Shown piece after piece: positions 1-8,994 of a DNA stretch of 21,392 nucleotides. How positions within the stretch are numbered: the stretch's first letter is position 1; the number at the start of each line of letters is the position of its first letter. The translations under genes were made by a program, and so were the position numbers. The DNA is from an uncultured Dysosmobacter sp. (GTDB lineage Bacteria; Bacillota; Clostridia; Oscillospirales; Oscillospiraceae), in contig CAKSVQ010000025.1 in assembly GCA_934504065.1 (NCBI GenBank), positions 1 to 21,392 on the forward strand. Reading direction: 5' to 3'. The notes beneath the pieces were generated by a model. It was given only the letters and a program-made list of their open reading frames with translations, was not told where the DNA came from and ran no database searches.

Positions 1-1403
1 AGCGCCACTTCCACGTTGAACCGGCTCTTCAGCTTGCTGACCAGCACATCCACCTGCATATCGCCGGCGCAGGAGAGCACCATCTGGTGGGTCTCGGCGT
101 TGTTGGTCACCGTGAAGGAGGGATCCTCCTCGTTCAGGCGGTTCAGGCCCTGCGCGATCTTGTCATCCTGTCCGCGGGTCTTGGGGGCGATGGCCACGGA
201 ATAGCAGGGCTCGGCGAAGGGGATATTCTTCAGCGCCACCACCTTGCGCGGATCGCACAGGGTATCTCCGGTCTTCACCTTGTCCATCTTGGCCACAGCG
301 CCGATGTCGCCGCAGCTGAGCTCCTTGACCTCGGTGGCCTTCTTGCCCCGCATGACATACAGGCGGCCCAGCTTTTCCGTGTTTCCGGTGCGGCTGTTCA
401 CCACGGGCAGGTCGGCCTTGATCTCGCCGGAGAGCACCTTGATAAAGGAATACTTGCCGTACTGGTCGGAAACGGTCTTGAACACAAAAGCCGTGGGCAC
501 GCCGCCGGGAGAGACCACAAATTCCTCGGTCTCGCCGTCGGCACGGGTGGCCTTATGATAGTTGCCCTCCATGGGGTTAGGCAGCAGGTCCACAATATTG
601 TCCATCAGCATCAGGCTGCCAAGGCAGTTGATGGCGGAGCCGCACAGCACCGGGAACAGGCTCAGCTCCCGCACGCCCTGACGCAGACCCTGGATCATTT
701 CGGCATAGGTGAAATCCTCGCCGCCGAAGAACTTGTCCATAAAGGCCTCGCTGGTCTCGGCCACGGATTCCTTCAGCGCGTCGTTAAATTCGGTGACGAC
801 GGCGGCCTTGTCCTCAGGGATCTCGATCTCCACCCGCTTGAGATCCTGCATCTCATAGGCGCGCTTGTTCAGCACGTCGATGATCCCGGTGACCTTCTTG
901 TCCGCATCCCAGATGGGCACCACCACAGGGGCGATCTTCTTGCCGAAGCGCTCACGCAGCGCGTCGAAGGTGGCGTTATAGTCAGAGTTGTCTTCGTCCG
1001 TCTTGGAGATATATAGGAAGCGGGGCATATTGCGCTCTTCGCAGTATTTCCACGCCTTTTCCAGACCGACGGAGATACCGTCCTTGGCAGAGCAGACGAT
1101 AATGGCGGCGTCGGCGGCGCGCAGGGCCTCCATCACCTCGCCGGAGAAGTCAAACGCGCCCGGCGTATCCAGCAGATTGATCTTGCAGCCCTTATATTCC
1201 AGCGGGGCAACGGAAGTGGACAGGGAGATCTGCCGCTTCGTCTCCTCGGGATCATAATCGCAGACGGTGTTGCCATCCGCCACACGGCCCATCCGGTCGA
1301 TGGCACCGGTCATATAAAGCAGGCTCTCCGCCAATGCCGTCTTGCCGCTGCCGCTGTGGCCCAGCAGGCAGACGTTGCGGATGTTCTGTACTGAATAGCT
1401 CAT
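1..1403 (-). CDS. EF-G-like translation GTPase (EF-G2/FusA2 type), 3' end outside window
   Basis: The reverse strand is open from the ATG at 1403 to the window edge (467 codons; EF-G proteins are about 690). The start follows AAGGAG (1418-1413) at a 9-nt spacing. Visible GTPase motifs are the P-loop GHSGSGKT (residues 15-22), G3 DTPG (79-82) and a G4 position reading SKTD (133-136) instead of the usual NKxD. Switch I reads RQISLSTSVAPLEY rather than the RGIT of true EF-G. The GHSGSGKT loop and this switch I are typical of the EF-G-like paralogue family (EF-G2), not of the main translocase encoded in the str operon. It should be a cytoplasmic, ribosome-associated GTPase, but the paralogue's role is not well defined. 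It has no ribosomal-protein neighbours, which fits a stand-alone paralogue. Assignment to the EF-G superfamily is secure; the subfamily is likely. Confidence 0.93.
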   Translation of the reverse strand, partial: MSYSVQNIRNVCLLGHSGSGKTALAESLLYMTGAIDRMGRVADGNTVCDYDPEETKRQISLSTSVAPLEYKGCKINLLDTPGAFDFSGEVMEALRAADAAIIVCSAKDGISVGLEKAWKYCEERNMPRFLYISKTDEDNSDYNATFDALRERFGKKIAPVVVPIWDADKKVTGIIDVLNKRAYEMQDLKRVEIEIPEDKAAVVTEFNDALKESVAETSEAFMDKFFGGEDFTYAEMIQGLRQGVRELSLFPVLCGSAINCLGSLMLMDNIVDLLPNPMEGNYHKATRADGETEEFVVSPGGVPTAFVFKTVSDQYGKYSFIKVLSGEIKADLPVVNSRTGNTEKLGRLYVMRGKKATEVKELSCGDIGAVAKMDKVKTGDTLCDPRKVVALKNIPFAEPCYSVAIAPKTRGQDDKIAQGLNRLNEEDPSFTVTNNAETHQMVLSCAGDMQVDVLVSKLKSRFNVEVA

Positions 1404-1478
1404 TGTAATCCACTCCTTATGTTGTGCTGCGGTCTGCGACGGCGCCGGAGCGCCGGATTCGCCAGTCCTAATGTAGAA

Positions 1479-1507
1479 AGTATACAACATTCCCCTGCGC
1501 AATACAA
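1479..1507 (-). promoter_or_regulatory. sigma-A-type promoter for the EF-G-like gene
   Basis: Read on the minus strand: -35 TTGTAT (1507-1502), 17-bp spacer, -10 TATACT (1484-1479). Predicted start near 1472 gives a leader of about 70 nt before the ATG at 1403. The leader holds a short GC-rich inverted repeat (GGCGC/GCGCC around 1441-1454) of unknown importance. Confidence 0.6.
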
Positions 1508-1578
1508 CAAAAATTTTGGCAGGTTTTACATTTTGGGCAGGTGGGAGAAAATCCGCCCCGAATTTTGGAAGAGGAAAC

Positions 1579-1622
1579 CAAAAAAGAAAATGGCAGGCGG
1601 AGAGATACCTCTCCGCCTGCCA
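1579..1622 (-). terminator. Rho-independent terminator of the rlmB / P-type ATPase-like unit
   Basis: A perfect 14-bp stem (1591-1604 with 1609-1622, loop ATAC) is followed on the minus strand by TTTTCTTTTTT (1590-1580). It lies 33 bp beyond the stop codon at 1655. Confidence 0.9.
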
Positions 1623-1654
1623 GGGCCGCTTCTATCTTACTTTTTGTCTGCCGC

Positions 1655-3748
1655 TCAGGCCAGCAGCACCGGGATCAGCCACAGCAGCAAAAACGCCACC
1701 AGCGACAGCGGGGTGAACAGCTCATAGGCCCTCAGAAACACCAGATAAAACGCCAGCAGCGTGCCCGCCGCGCTGCCCAGCAGGGAAAGCTCCGCCGCCC
1801 GCCGGACGGATTTGCACATTCTCCGGCTGCCAGTGACCGTTTCCGCATAGGGCAACAGTCCCTCCCGGAACAGCAGCGCCCGGGGCAGGTCCCGGTCGTG
1901 CCCCGCCTCGCTGAGAGCCACCCGGCTGGTAAGGTCAGGATACTCCACCTTGACGCTTTTATGGAACTTGCGCTTGAGCAGCGCCGGGGTGATGTTGGGG
2001 TCCCGGGAGGCAAGGATCGGCATCACGCGGCTGCGGCGCATCATCCGCAGGGCGTAATCCACGTTTTCCGCAGGCTCGTATTTCACCGCGAACACCGCGA
2101 TGAGCTGCCGATCCACCGCCAGAAACACGCCTGTCTTCAAATTCACGTCTCCGGGCAGGCGCACCATCATCTTGCGCATGAACGAGGCGGTGCCCATCAG
2201 CACGGATTCGCCATGGATGGTGCCGGACCAGCCGCCCTCTTCAAAAAAGCTGAAGTCGTCCACGGTCTCCCGGCGGCTGTTTTCCTCCTTTGCAAGGGAG
2301 GTGAACAGCCGGGCAAGGCCGCTGTCGGCGCTGACCGCCATCGAGGCGGCATAGCCCAGCGCCGTGCGCCGCTCCTCGCCGTAAAACCGCTCGCCGTTAA
2401 GCCGCAGCGTTCCCGGTGGGAAGAGGTCGCTGTCCGTGACGATCATGGCCCGGCGGCGGCTGATCTTCACCGCCCCGGCCCAGCCGGCCACGGCGCAGCC
2501 CGTCTGCTGCAAGTGCCGCGCAAGGCGCGACCACGGCAGCGGCCAGCACAGCGGCAGGGCAAAGGTGCCCGCCGCCGCCAGAATGGCCGACCAGTTCAAA
2601 AAGAAATCTCCGCCCCGGCCCTGTCCCAGAGAGCTCAGGCCCGCAAAGACCACCGTGCCCACCAGCACCAGCGGCAAAAGCAGCGTCTGCCAGAGGGTGG
2701 AGGCATTGTCCTTCATGGCGGCGGTATAAAATCCGGGCACCGCGCCCTGCTGCTTGCAGGCGCCCCGGTCGGTATCCGTCACCAGATACGGCGGTTCATC
2801 GTCGATGGACGCCGCCCGGAACGTATCGTACATACCCCGGCACTCCCGGCACACGCCCCACTGGGCAAAGGCCAGCCCAAGACAGGCCGCCCCACCGTAT
2901 GGCATGACCGCCGTGCGGCCGCTGCCGAAAATACACACGGCGCAGTCCGCCGCCGCGGCCAGCGTGGAAAGAGAGATCAGGAGCTCACTGACGCACCGCT
3001 TCCGCAGCATCATCGTGGCCGCCTGCACAAATACGCCACTGCACAGCAGGGCGCACAGCGCAAGGCACGTTACGATCACGATGCTCTGAAACTGCACATC
3101 GCCGTTCCAAAGAGGGATCACGATACCATAGCGCTCCACTGCGGCCAGCGCCGTGGGGATCAGCGCGATCAAAAACGCGGGGATCAGCGTGGCGTGCCGG
3201 GCGCGATAGCGGGCAAGATAGTCCTGCGCCGCCTCGTCAAAGGGTTCCTCCGGGCCGATGGGCTCCACCTCCGGCTCGGGTTCCGGCTCCGGCGGGGTGC
3301 GCAACGTTTCCGTGTCCTCCAGCGGCCGCCGGGAAAACAATCCCCGCCGGGGCCGCAGCAGCGGCTCTCTCCGGTCGCCCATCACCGCGTCCACGGTGCT
3401 GCCCACCACTTCTTCCAGTGAAACGGGCTTGGGCGGAGTGGGCAGCTCCTCCGCGGGCGGCTCCGCCGGGTCGGGCACTTCCCCCGCGATCTCCGGCCCC
3501 CCGGTTTCTTCTTTTTTCTCTTCCGGCTCCGGCGGTGTTTGCTCCGCCCCGCCGGAGGGGACCTCCGGCTCCGGTTCCGTCCGTTCTTCCTCAGGCGGGG
3601 CCTTTTGCAGCGCCGCTGTCAGCGGCTCCGGCGTTTCGCCGCCGCCAAACTCCGCCAAAATCTCTTCCAGCGAATACTCCTCGCCCTCCGGCGGCACATC
3701 GGTCAGCAGAACGCCCCGCAGATCCAGCTCATCTTGTTTGTCAGACAT
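1655..3748 (-). CDS. Catalytically dead P-type (heavy-metal) ATPase-like membrane protein with Pro/Glu-rich N-terminal tail
   Basis: 697 aa from the ATG at 3748, 13 bp after the rlmB stop; an upstream ATG at 3787 would overlap rlmB. Residues 30-170 are acidic, Pro/Glu-rich and probably disordered. Eight hydrophobic segments follow (about 187-205, 221-245, 253-275, 280-298, 352-372, 385-405, 654-672, 676-696), with the two-two-two-two spacing of P1B metal pumps. The segment-six motif CPC is replaced by LCWP (400-403). The phosphorylation motif DKTGTLT aligns with DSDLFPPGTL (439-448). GWSGTIHGESVLMGTASFM (506-524) resembles the nucleotide-binding domain, and ASRD (580-583) stands where TGDN belongs. 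The actuator loop is only about 50 aa with no TGE, and GDGxND is absent. I infer a pseudo-ATPase: fold kept, transport chemistry lost. Its role is unknown (regulatory, scaffold or metal-sensing are possibilities). The family link comes from motif order and topology only. Confidence 0.72.
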   Translation of the reverse strand: MSDKQDELDLRGVLLTDVPPEGEEYSLEEILAEFGGGETPEPLTAALQKAPPEEERTEPEPEVPSGGAEQTPPEPEEKKEETGGPEIAGEVPDPAEPPAEELPTPPKPVSLEEVVGSTVDAVMGDRREPLLRPRRGLFSRRPLEDTETLRTPPEPEPEPEVEPIGPEEPFDEAAQDYLARYRARHATLIPAFLIALIPTALAAVERYGIVIPLWNGDVQFQSIVIVTCLALCALLCSGVFVQAATMMLRKRCVSELLISLSTLAAAADCAVCIFGSGRTAVMPYGGAACLGLAFAQWGVCRECRGMYDTFRAASIDDEPPYLVTDTDRGACKQQGAVPGFYTAAMKDNASTLWQTLLLPLVLVGTVVFAGLSSLGQGRGGDFFLNWSAILAAAGTFALPLCWPLPWSRLARHLQQTGCAVAGWAGAVKISRRRAMIVTDSDLFPPGTLRLNGERFYGEERRTALGYAASMAVSADSGLARLFTSLAKEENSRRETVDDFSFFEEGGWSGTIHGESVLMGTASFMRKMMVRLPGDVNLKTGVFLAVDRQLIAVFAVKYEPAENVDYALRMMRRSRVMPILASRDPNITPALLKRKFHKSVKVEYPDLTSRVALSEAGHDRDLPRALLFREGLLPYAETVTGSRRMCKSVRRAAELSLLGSAAGTLLAFYLVFLRAYELFTPLSLVAFLLLWLIPVLLA

Positions 3749-3761
3749 TCCGCGCACCTGC

Positions 3762-4529
3762 TTACATCCGCTGGCGGACTGCCTCATACAGCAGGATGGC
3801 CGCCGCCGCGGAGGCGTTCAGGGAATTGAGCTTGCCCCGCATGGGGATGCTCACCAGAAAATCGCAGTTTTCCGCTGCCAGACGGGTCATTCCGTCGCCC
3901 TCGCTGCCAATGACGATGGCGGCGGGGCCTTTCAGGTCCGCGTCGTACAGGGTGGTATTGCCGTCCGCCGCCGTGCCGAACACCCACACGCCCTGCTTTT
4001 TCAGGTCCTTCAAAAGCGCCGGGATATTGGGCACCCGCGCCACCGACAGATGGGCCACCGCTCCGGCGGAGGTCTTGGCCACCACGGCGGTCAGCCCCGC
4101 GCTGCGGCGCTTGGGGATGATGACGCCGTGGGCCCCGGCGCACTCCGCCGTGCGGATGATGGCCCCCAGATTGTGGGGGTCGGAGATCTCATCGCACACC
4201 ACCAGCAGGGGCTTTTCCCCCTTGGCCGCCGCGCTCTCCAGAATGCTCTCCACACTGACGTATTCCCGCACCGCCGCCAGCGCGATCACGCCCTGATGGG
4301 CGTGGGTGCGGCTCATATTGTCCAGCTTGCGGCGGTCGGCGTCCACCACCACGATGCCCGCCGCCCGGGCCTTGGAGGCGATGTGGCCCAGCGTCTTGTC
4401 CGTTTCGCCCTTGAGAATATAAATCTTGTCGATGCTCTCACCTGCCCGCAGGGCCTCGATCACGGCGTTGCGCCCTTCGATCACGCCGTCGGCCCCGGCG
4501 GTGAGTTCATTTTTCTTCTGTTCGTCCAT
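3762..4529 (-). CDS. rlmB: RlmB/TrmH-family RNA 2'-O-ribose methyltransferase
   Basis: A SpoU (SPOUT) methyltransferase of 255 aa, the family's normal size, transferring methyl from SAM to a ribose 2'-OH; RlmB acts on a guanosine of 23S rRNA. An N-terminal L30e-like RNA-binding domain (about 12-95) precedes the catalytic domain. The three SpoU motifs are present: DPHNLGAIIRTAECAGAHGV (117-136), the SAM-loop GSEGDGMTRL (208-217) and IPMRGKLNSLNAS (228-240), containing the conserved Arg and Asn. I chose ATG 4529 because GCGAGGA lies about 8 nt upstream; ATG 4535 leaves only 3 nt, and the far-upstream ATG at 4595 would precede the predicted transcription start. It is the first gene of a unit with the P-type ATPase-like protein. 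Family certain; the exact target nucleotide is inferred. Confidence 0.92.
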   Translation of the reverse strand: MDEQKKNELTAGADGVIEGRNAVIEALRAGESIDKIYILKGETDKTLGHIASKARAAGIVVVDADRRKLDNMSRTHAHQGVIALAAVREYVSVESILESAAAKGEKPLLVVCDEISDPHNLGAIIRTAECAGAHGVIIPKRRSAGLTAVVAKTSAGAVAHLSVARVPNIPALLKDLKKQGVWVFGTAADGNTTLYDADLKGPAAIVIGSEGDGMTRLAAENCDFLVSIPMRGKLNSLNASAAAAILLYEAVRQRM

Positions 4530-4567
4530 AGTCATGATCCTCGCTGTTAAAAAATTTGTCGTATTCC

Positions 4568-4601
4568 GTGATAGTATATCACAGGGCCGGGGCACAATAA
4601 A
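4568..4601 (-). promoter_or_regulatory. rlmB promoter with an overlapping palindrome
   Basis: On the minus strand, extended -10 TGATATACT (TATACT at 4578-4573) lies 17 bp from a weak -35 TTTATT (4601-4596). Predicted start near 4566 gives a 37-nt leader. The -10 is embedded in a perfect inverted repeat GTGATAGTATATCAC (4568-4582, 6+3+6), which could be an operator. Confidence 0.55.
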
Positions 4602-4643
4602 GCTAAATTTACAGAAACTTCATGAAAAAAACCGCCGCCGTTC

Positions 4644-4672
4644 TTGTGACAGCGGCCGCTTTGTGATATACT
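4644..4672 (+). promoter_or_regulatory. ftsH promoter
   Basis: -35 TTGTGA (4644-4649), 17-bp spacer, extended -10 TGATATACT (TATACT at 4667-4672). Predicted start near 4679 leaves a leader of about 58 nt. The ribosome binding site AAAGGAG (4719-4725) sits 11 nt from the ATG at 4737, slightly longer than usual. The -10 region shares the 11-mer TGTGATATACT with the divergent rlmB promoter. Confidence 0.75.
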
Positions 4673-4736
4673 GCAACATAAAAATGCGGCAGCCTGCGCC
4701 GCCACGGCGCGGCTTTGGAAAGGAGCTTTTCCTGAT

Positions 4737-6968
4737 ATGGATCAGAATAAAAACAACAAGCCCAAAAAGGGCGGCGGAAAGCCCGGCGGAAACTGGCGGG
4801 GCGTCATCACGCTGCTGTGCTGGGCCGTGCTGCTGACGGCCATCGTCAGCTACGCCGGGAACTACATGACAAACAGCGTCCGCCAGTCCTCCTCCGTGGA
4901 GCTGGTATACGGCGACTTTCTGGACATGATCGACGAAGGAAAGGTGGACGCCGTGGCGTTCAGCAACAGCGAGTCCACGCTGGTCATCACCCCGAAGGAC
5001 GGCTACGCCTATACCGACGATCAGGGCGTGACCTACACCAAATCCGGTGAGGACGACCACGGCAACGCGGTCTACACCTTCCTCAATCCCATCGGCAAGG
5101 AACAGCAGACCACCCTGCGCTTTTTCACGGTGCAGAAGGAGTCTAACGACGCCACCGTCGCCCGGCTGAAGGACGCGGGCATTCGCATCATCACCGAGTA
5201 TGAGCCCCCCATGAGCACCCTGACGCTGATCCTCATCAACATCCTGCCCTTCATCATCATTCTGCTGGTGATGTCCCTTCTCATGAGCTGGATGGCGAAA
5301 AAGGGCGGCCTTGGCGGTATGGGCGGCATCGGCGGCGTGGGCAAGGCCAACGCCAAGGTGTATATGGAAAAGCAGACCGGGGTCACCTTTGCCGACGTGG
5401 CCGGACAGGACGAAGCCAAGGAATCCCTGACGGAGATCATCGATTTTCTCCACAACCCCGGCAAATATACCGAGATCGGCGCGAAGCTCCCCAAGGGCGC
5501 GCTGCTGGTGGGCCCTCCGGGTACCGGCAAAACGCTGCTGGCCAAGGCCGTGGCAGGCGAGGCCAACGTGCCGTTCTTCTCCATCTCCGGCTCTGATTTT
5601 GTGGAAATGTTCGTGGGCGTGGGCGCAAGCCGTGTCCGCGACCTCTTCAAGGAGGCCAGCAAGGTGGCCCCCTGCATCGTCTTCATCGACGAGATCGACA
5701 CCATCGGCAAATCCCGCGACAATCGCATGGGCGGCAACGACGAGCGGGAGCAGACCCTGAACCAGCTGCTGGCGGAGATGGACGGCTTCGACCCCACCAA
5801 GGGCATCATCCTTCTGGCCGCCACCAACCGTCCCGAGGTGCTGGATCAGGCGCTGCTGCGCCCCGGTCGGTTCGACCGCCGCATCATCATCGATCGGCCC
5901 AATCTGGCGGGCCGCCTTGCCACCTTGCAGGTGCACACCCGCAACATCAAGCTGGCTGAGGACGTGAATTTGAAAAAGGTGGCGCTGGCCACTGCAGGCT
6001 GCGTGGGCGCCGACCTTGCAAACCTTGTCAACGAAGCCGCCCTGCGGGCCGTGCGCAAGGGCCGCAAGCTGGTCACGCAGGAGGACCTGCTGGCCGCCTT
6101 CGAGCTGGTCATCGCCGGAACGGAGAAAAAGGGCAGCGTGCTCACCGAGTTTGAAAAGAAGCTGGTGGCCTATCATGAGGTGGGCCACGCCATGGTGGCC
6201 TATAAGCAGAAAAACAGCGAGCCGGTGCAGAAGATCACCATTGTGCCCCACACCCAGGGCGCGCTGGGCTACACTCTGCTGATGCCCGAGGAGGACAAGA
6301 CCGAGCTGCGCACCCGGGACGAGCTGATGGCAAAGATCATGGTTTCCATGGGCGGCCGCGCCGCCGAGGAAGTGGTGATGCACACCATGACCAACGGCGC
6401 GTCGCAGGACATTCAGGAGGCCACCAGCGTGGCCCGGAACATGGTGGCCATGTTCGGCATGAGTGAGGAGTTCGGCATGATGGCGCTGGCCTCCCGCCGC
6501 AACCAGTATCTGGACGGCGGCTACGGTATGGACTGCGCGCAGGACACTGCAGCCGCCATGGACAAGGCCGTGCAGAAGATCCTCAAGGACTGCTATACCG
6601 AAGCCGTGAAGGTCATTGAGGACAACCTTGCCGACATGGACAAGGTTGTCGCCTATCTGCTGGAAAAGGAAACCATCACCGGAGCGGAGATGGTGGCCAT
6701 CATCGAAGGCCGCGACCCCGAGCTGGTGGAGGATGCTTACGCCTCCACCCGTTCCCGGGAAGAGGGCTTCCGTCCCTCCCAGCCGGAAATCATCGAGCCC
6801 GCCGCCAAGAAGGTGCACATGATCTCGGAGAAGATCGAAGCGCCGGAGGAGACCGCGCAGCCCGAAGCCGCCAGGGAAAGCGCCCCGGCTGACGGCGGCC
6901 AGCCCTCTGATGATCCCCGGAAGCCCGCGGACGGCACGGAGAACGATTCTTCTCAGCAGGGGAACTGA
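4737..6968 (+). CDS. ftsH: FtsH, membrane-anchored ATP-dependent zinc metalloprotease
   Basis: FtsH forms a hexamer in the cytoplasmic membrane and degrades misfolded membrane proteins and short-lived regulators. The 743-aa protein has two membrane spans (about 22-39 and 160-184) flanking an extracytoplasmic domain. The AAA+ domain has Walker A GPPGTGKT (259-266), pore loop MFVGVG (291-296), Walker B IVFIDE (314-319) and a second region of homology ending LRPGRFDRR (374-382). The protease active site is HEVGH (480-484), and Asp558 in GASQD is the expected third zinc ligand. A Pro/Glu/Ala-rich tail of about 55 residues after position 690 is longer than in many homologues. It starts its own transcript, divergent from rlmB, and is followed 38 bp later by a GNAT gene. 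All catalytic residues are present. Confidence 0.98.
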   Translation: MDQNKNNKPKKGGGKPGGNWRGVITLLCWAVLLTAIVSYAGNYMTNSVRQSSSVELVYGDFLDMIDEGKVDAVAFSNSESTLVITPKDGYAYTDDQGVTYTKSGEDDHGNAVYTFLNPIGKEQQTTLRFFTVQKESNDATVARLKDAGIRIITEYEPPMSTLTLILINILPFIIILLVMSLLMSWMAKKGGLGGMGGIGGVGKANAKVYMEKQTGVTFADVAGQDEAKESLTEIIDFLHNPGKYTEIGAKLPKGALLVGPPGTGKTLLAKAVAGEANVPFFSISGSDFVEMFVGVGASRVRDLFKEASKVAPCIVFIDEIDTIGKSRDNRMGGNDEREQTLNQLLAEMDGFDPTKGIILLAATNRPEVLDQALLRPGRFDRRIIIDRPNLAGRLATLQVHTRNIKLAEDVNLKKVALATAGCVGADLANLVNEAALRAVRKGRKLVTQEDLLAAFELVIAGTEKKGSVLTEFEKKLVAYHEVGHAMVAYKQKNSEPVQKITIVPHTQGALGYTLLMPEEDKTELRTRDELMAKIMVSMGGRAAEEVVMHTMTNGASQDIQEATSVARNMVAMFGMSEEFGMMALASRRNQYLDGGYGMDCAQDTAAAMDKAVQKILKDCYTEAVKVIEDNLADMDKVVAYLLEKETITGAEMVAIIEGRDPELVEDAYASTRSREEGFRPSQPEIIEPAAKKVHMISEKIEAPEETAQPEAARESAPADGGQPSDDPRKPADGTENDSSQQGN

Positions 6969-7006
6969 CCCGCGCACCGCACACACAGGAAAAGAGGTCT
7001 GTATCG

Positions 7007-7528
7007 ATGTGCATTCGACTGGCTGTCCAGCGCGACCTCCCCGCCATTGCCGCCATTTATGACGCCATACTGGATCAAGAGGAGCGCGGCCCGGTATACA
7101 CCAACTGGCAGCGGGGCAAATACCCCACCCCGGACACCGCCCAGCAGGCTCTGGAAACCGGGGAGCTGTATGTGGGAGAAGAAGACGGCTTTCTCTGGGG
7201 CGTGGTCACGCTCAACAGCGTTCAGCTGCCGGAGTATGCCGCCATCCGCTGGACGCTCCCGGCGGACGGAGCGCAGGTGGGAGTGATCCACACCCTCTGC
7301 ATCCATCCCTCCGCCGCCGGAAAAGGCCGCGCCAGAGAGATGGTCGCCTTTTGTGAAGAGGAATCCCGCCGTCTGGGGCGGACCGTGATGCGCTTGGATA
7401 CGTGGGAGGGCAATCTCCCCGCCAACAGGCTCTACCCCTCCCTTGGCTATCGGTACGCCGGAAAAGCCGAATTCTTCTTTCAGGGCTTCATCCACGAAAA
7501 CCTGAACTGCTACGAAAAAGCTTTATAA
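7007..7528 (+). CDS. GNAT-family N-acetyltransferase
   Basis: 173 aa, normal for a single GNAT domain, which moves an acetyl group from acetyl-CoA to an amine. Motif A runs through VGVIHTLCIHPSAAGKGRAR (91-110); AAGKGRA (103-109) is the pyrophosphate-binding Q/RxxGxG/A loop in variant form. NLPANRLYPSLGYRYAGKAE (136-155) is the usual C-terminal GNAT motif (N-x-x-A-x-x-x-Y-x-x-x-G-Y). The ATG at 7007 follows AGAGG at about 8 nt. It lies 38 bp after ftsH on the same strand with no terminator between them, so it is probably co-transcribed, and it ends at the terminator at 7544. The substrate cannot be predicted. Confidence 0.9.
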   Translation: MCIRLAVQRDLPAIAAIYDAILDQEERGPVYTNWQRGKYPTPDTAQQALETGELYVGEEDGFLWGVVTLNSVQLPEYAAIRWTLPADGAQVGVIHTLCIHPSAAGKGRAREMVAFCEEESRRLGRTVMRLDTWEGNLPANRLYPSLGYRYAGKAEFFFQGFIHENLNCYEKAL

Positions 7529-7543
7529 AACAATAAAAAACTG

Positions 7544-7579
7544 AACTGCCGCACGGTATCAACCGTGCGGCAGTTTTTT
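7544..7579. terminator. Bidirectional terminator between the GNAT and MATE genes
   Basis: A perfect 14-bp stem AACTGCCGCACGGT / ACCGTGCGGCAGTT (7544-7557, 7562-7575) with a 4-nt loop is followed by T6 on the plus strand. On the minus strand it is followed, after CAG, by TTTTTT (7540-7535), so it can serve both convergent genes. Confidence 0.93.
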
Positions 7580-7590
7580 CAGTTGCATCT

Positions 7591-8958
7591 TTATGAACGG
7601 ACGCGCTCCGGCGTCTCCATGCCCGCCGTCTCCTTCCGGTAGGCCCGGATGAAATAGATGATCTCCGCGATTGCCGTGATCGTCCAGGAGAAAATGTAGA
7701 GCAGATACAGCGACGTGATAGTGCCAAACCACGCAAACACCGTATAGATCCACACCACGCGGAACACGCACGAGCCGAGGATCACGATCACCATGGGTCC
7801 CACACTGCGCCCCAGCCCTCGGGAAGCGGCAATGGTGGCGTCCATAAACGCGGAAAAGGCATAGGAAACGCTCATCACCCGCAGCCGCCACATTCCACTC
7901 TCCACCACCGCCGGGTCCTTCGTGAACAGCGACAGGAACTGCGGCCCCAGCGCCAGCAGCGTCAGTCCCAGCACAAGGCCGAAGCCGAAGGAATACCCCA
8001 CGCTTGCAAGATAGCTGCGGCGGACGCGGTCCTTCTTCCCCGCCCCCAGATTCTGGCCGATGAAGCTGCTGCACGCGGTATAAAACGCAGCCATGGTGTC
8101 ATAGACCATGGCGTCGGCATTGGTGGCGGCGGAGTTGCCGGCTACCACAATGGCGTCAAAGCTGTTCACACCCGCCTGCGTAAAGAGGTTGGCCAGCGCG
8201 AAAATGCCGCTTTGCAGGCTGGAGGGAACGCCCAGCCGCAGCAGTGCCTTCGTGCGCACCGGGTCCAGCCGTACCTGCGCAAGGTGCAGGCCAAAGGGCG
8301 CATCCCCCGCCCGGAACAGCGCCCGCAAAATCAGCAGCGCCGAAATATACTGGGACATCACGCTGGCGATGGCCACGCCCGCCACGTCCAGATGGCACCC
8401 GATGACAAACACCAGATTCAGCACGATATTCACGGCCCCGGCAGCCGACAGGTAGTAAAGCGGCTTGCGGGTATCGCCCACGGCGCTGAACACCGCGTTG
8501 CCGAAGTTATAGACCCCCAGCGCGGGCATACCCAGAAAATAAATGCGCAGATACAGCACCGCCCCGGGCAGCAGCTCCGGCTTGGTGCCCAGCAGCTGCA
8601 AGATGGCCCTTGCAAACGCAATGCCCGCCACCAGCAGCAAAACGCCCGCGATGGCACACACCAGCAGCGCCGAGTGCACGGTGCGCTGCAATTCCCGCTG
8701 ATTCTTCGCGCCGTAATACAGCGCCGTCATCACGTTCACGCCGTTGGCAAGGCCGATGAGCAGCCCGGTAAACAGCGTCACCAGAATCGTGGTGGAACCA
8801 ACGGAGCCCAGCGCCGTGGTCCCGGCAAAGCGCCCCACCACCGCCACGTCCGCCATGTTGAACAGCACCTGCAGCAAATTGGAAAAAATCAGCGGTACGC
8901 TGAATATCAGCATCTGTTTTCCGATCCGGCCCGTGGTCAGATCCTTCTGCGCCGCCAT
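7591..8958 (-). CDS. MATE-family multidrug/Na+ (H+) antiporter
   Basis: 455 aa with about twelve hydrophobic segments, the family's standard size and topology. The N-terminus (LTTGRIGKQMLIFSVPLIFS, residues 7-26) followed by LLQVLFNMADVAVVGRFAG is the classic MATE opening, and a second, weaker MatE repeat begins around residue 235. MATE proteins export cationic drugs or metabolites using a sodium or proton gradient. The start at 8958 is preceded by an AGGGGG ribosome binding site. It has its own promoter and terminator and so is monocistronic; the adjacent broken MerR gene lies upstream on the same strand, so a regulatory link is possible but not shown. The substrate is unknown. Confidence 0.95.
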   Translation of the reverse strand: MAAQKDLTTGRIGKQMLIFSVPLIFSNLLQVLFNMADVAVVGRFAGTTALGSVGSTTILVTLFTGLLIGLANGVNVMTALYYGAKNQRELQRTVHSALLVCAIAGVLLLVAGIAFARAILQLLGTKPELLPGAVLYLRIYFLGMPALGVYNFGNAVFSAVGDTRKPLYYLSAAGAVNIVLNLVFVIGCHLDVAGVAIASVMSQYISALLILRALFRAGDAPFGLHLAQVRLDPVRTKALLRLGVPSSLQSGIFALANLFTQAGVNSFDAIVVAGNSAATNADAMVYDTMAAFYTACSSFIGQNLGAGKKDRVRRSYLASVGYSFGFGLVLGLTLLALGPQFLSLFTKDPAVVESGMWRLRVMSVSYAFSAFMDATIAASRGLGRSVGPMVIVILGSCVFRVVWIYTVFAWFGTITSLYLLYIFSWTITAIAEIIYFIRAYRKETAGMETPERVRS

Positions 8959-8994
8959 ATGCGCTCACGCCCCCTGCATCATGGATGTCCACCC

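Noticed and set aside
1541..3421. 626-codon plus-strand open frame opposite the P-type ATPase-like gene
   Set aside because: Arg/Gln/His-rich translation without domains, no ribosome binding site, and it runs through the minus-strand terminator.
4620..6986. 788-codon open frame on the minus strand opposite ftsH
   Set aside because: Its composition (His, Leu, Gly, Val-rich with no motifs) is that of the antisense of a GC-rich gene; ftsH on the other strand has every family motif.
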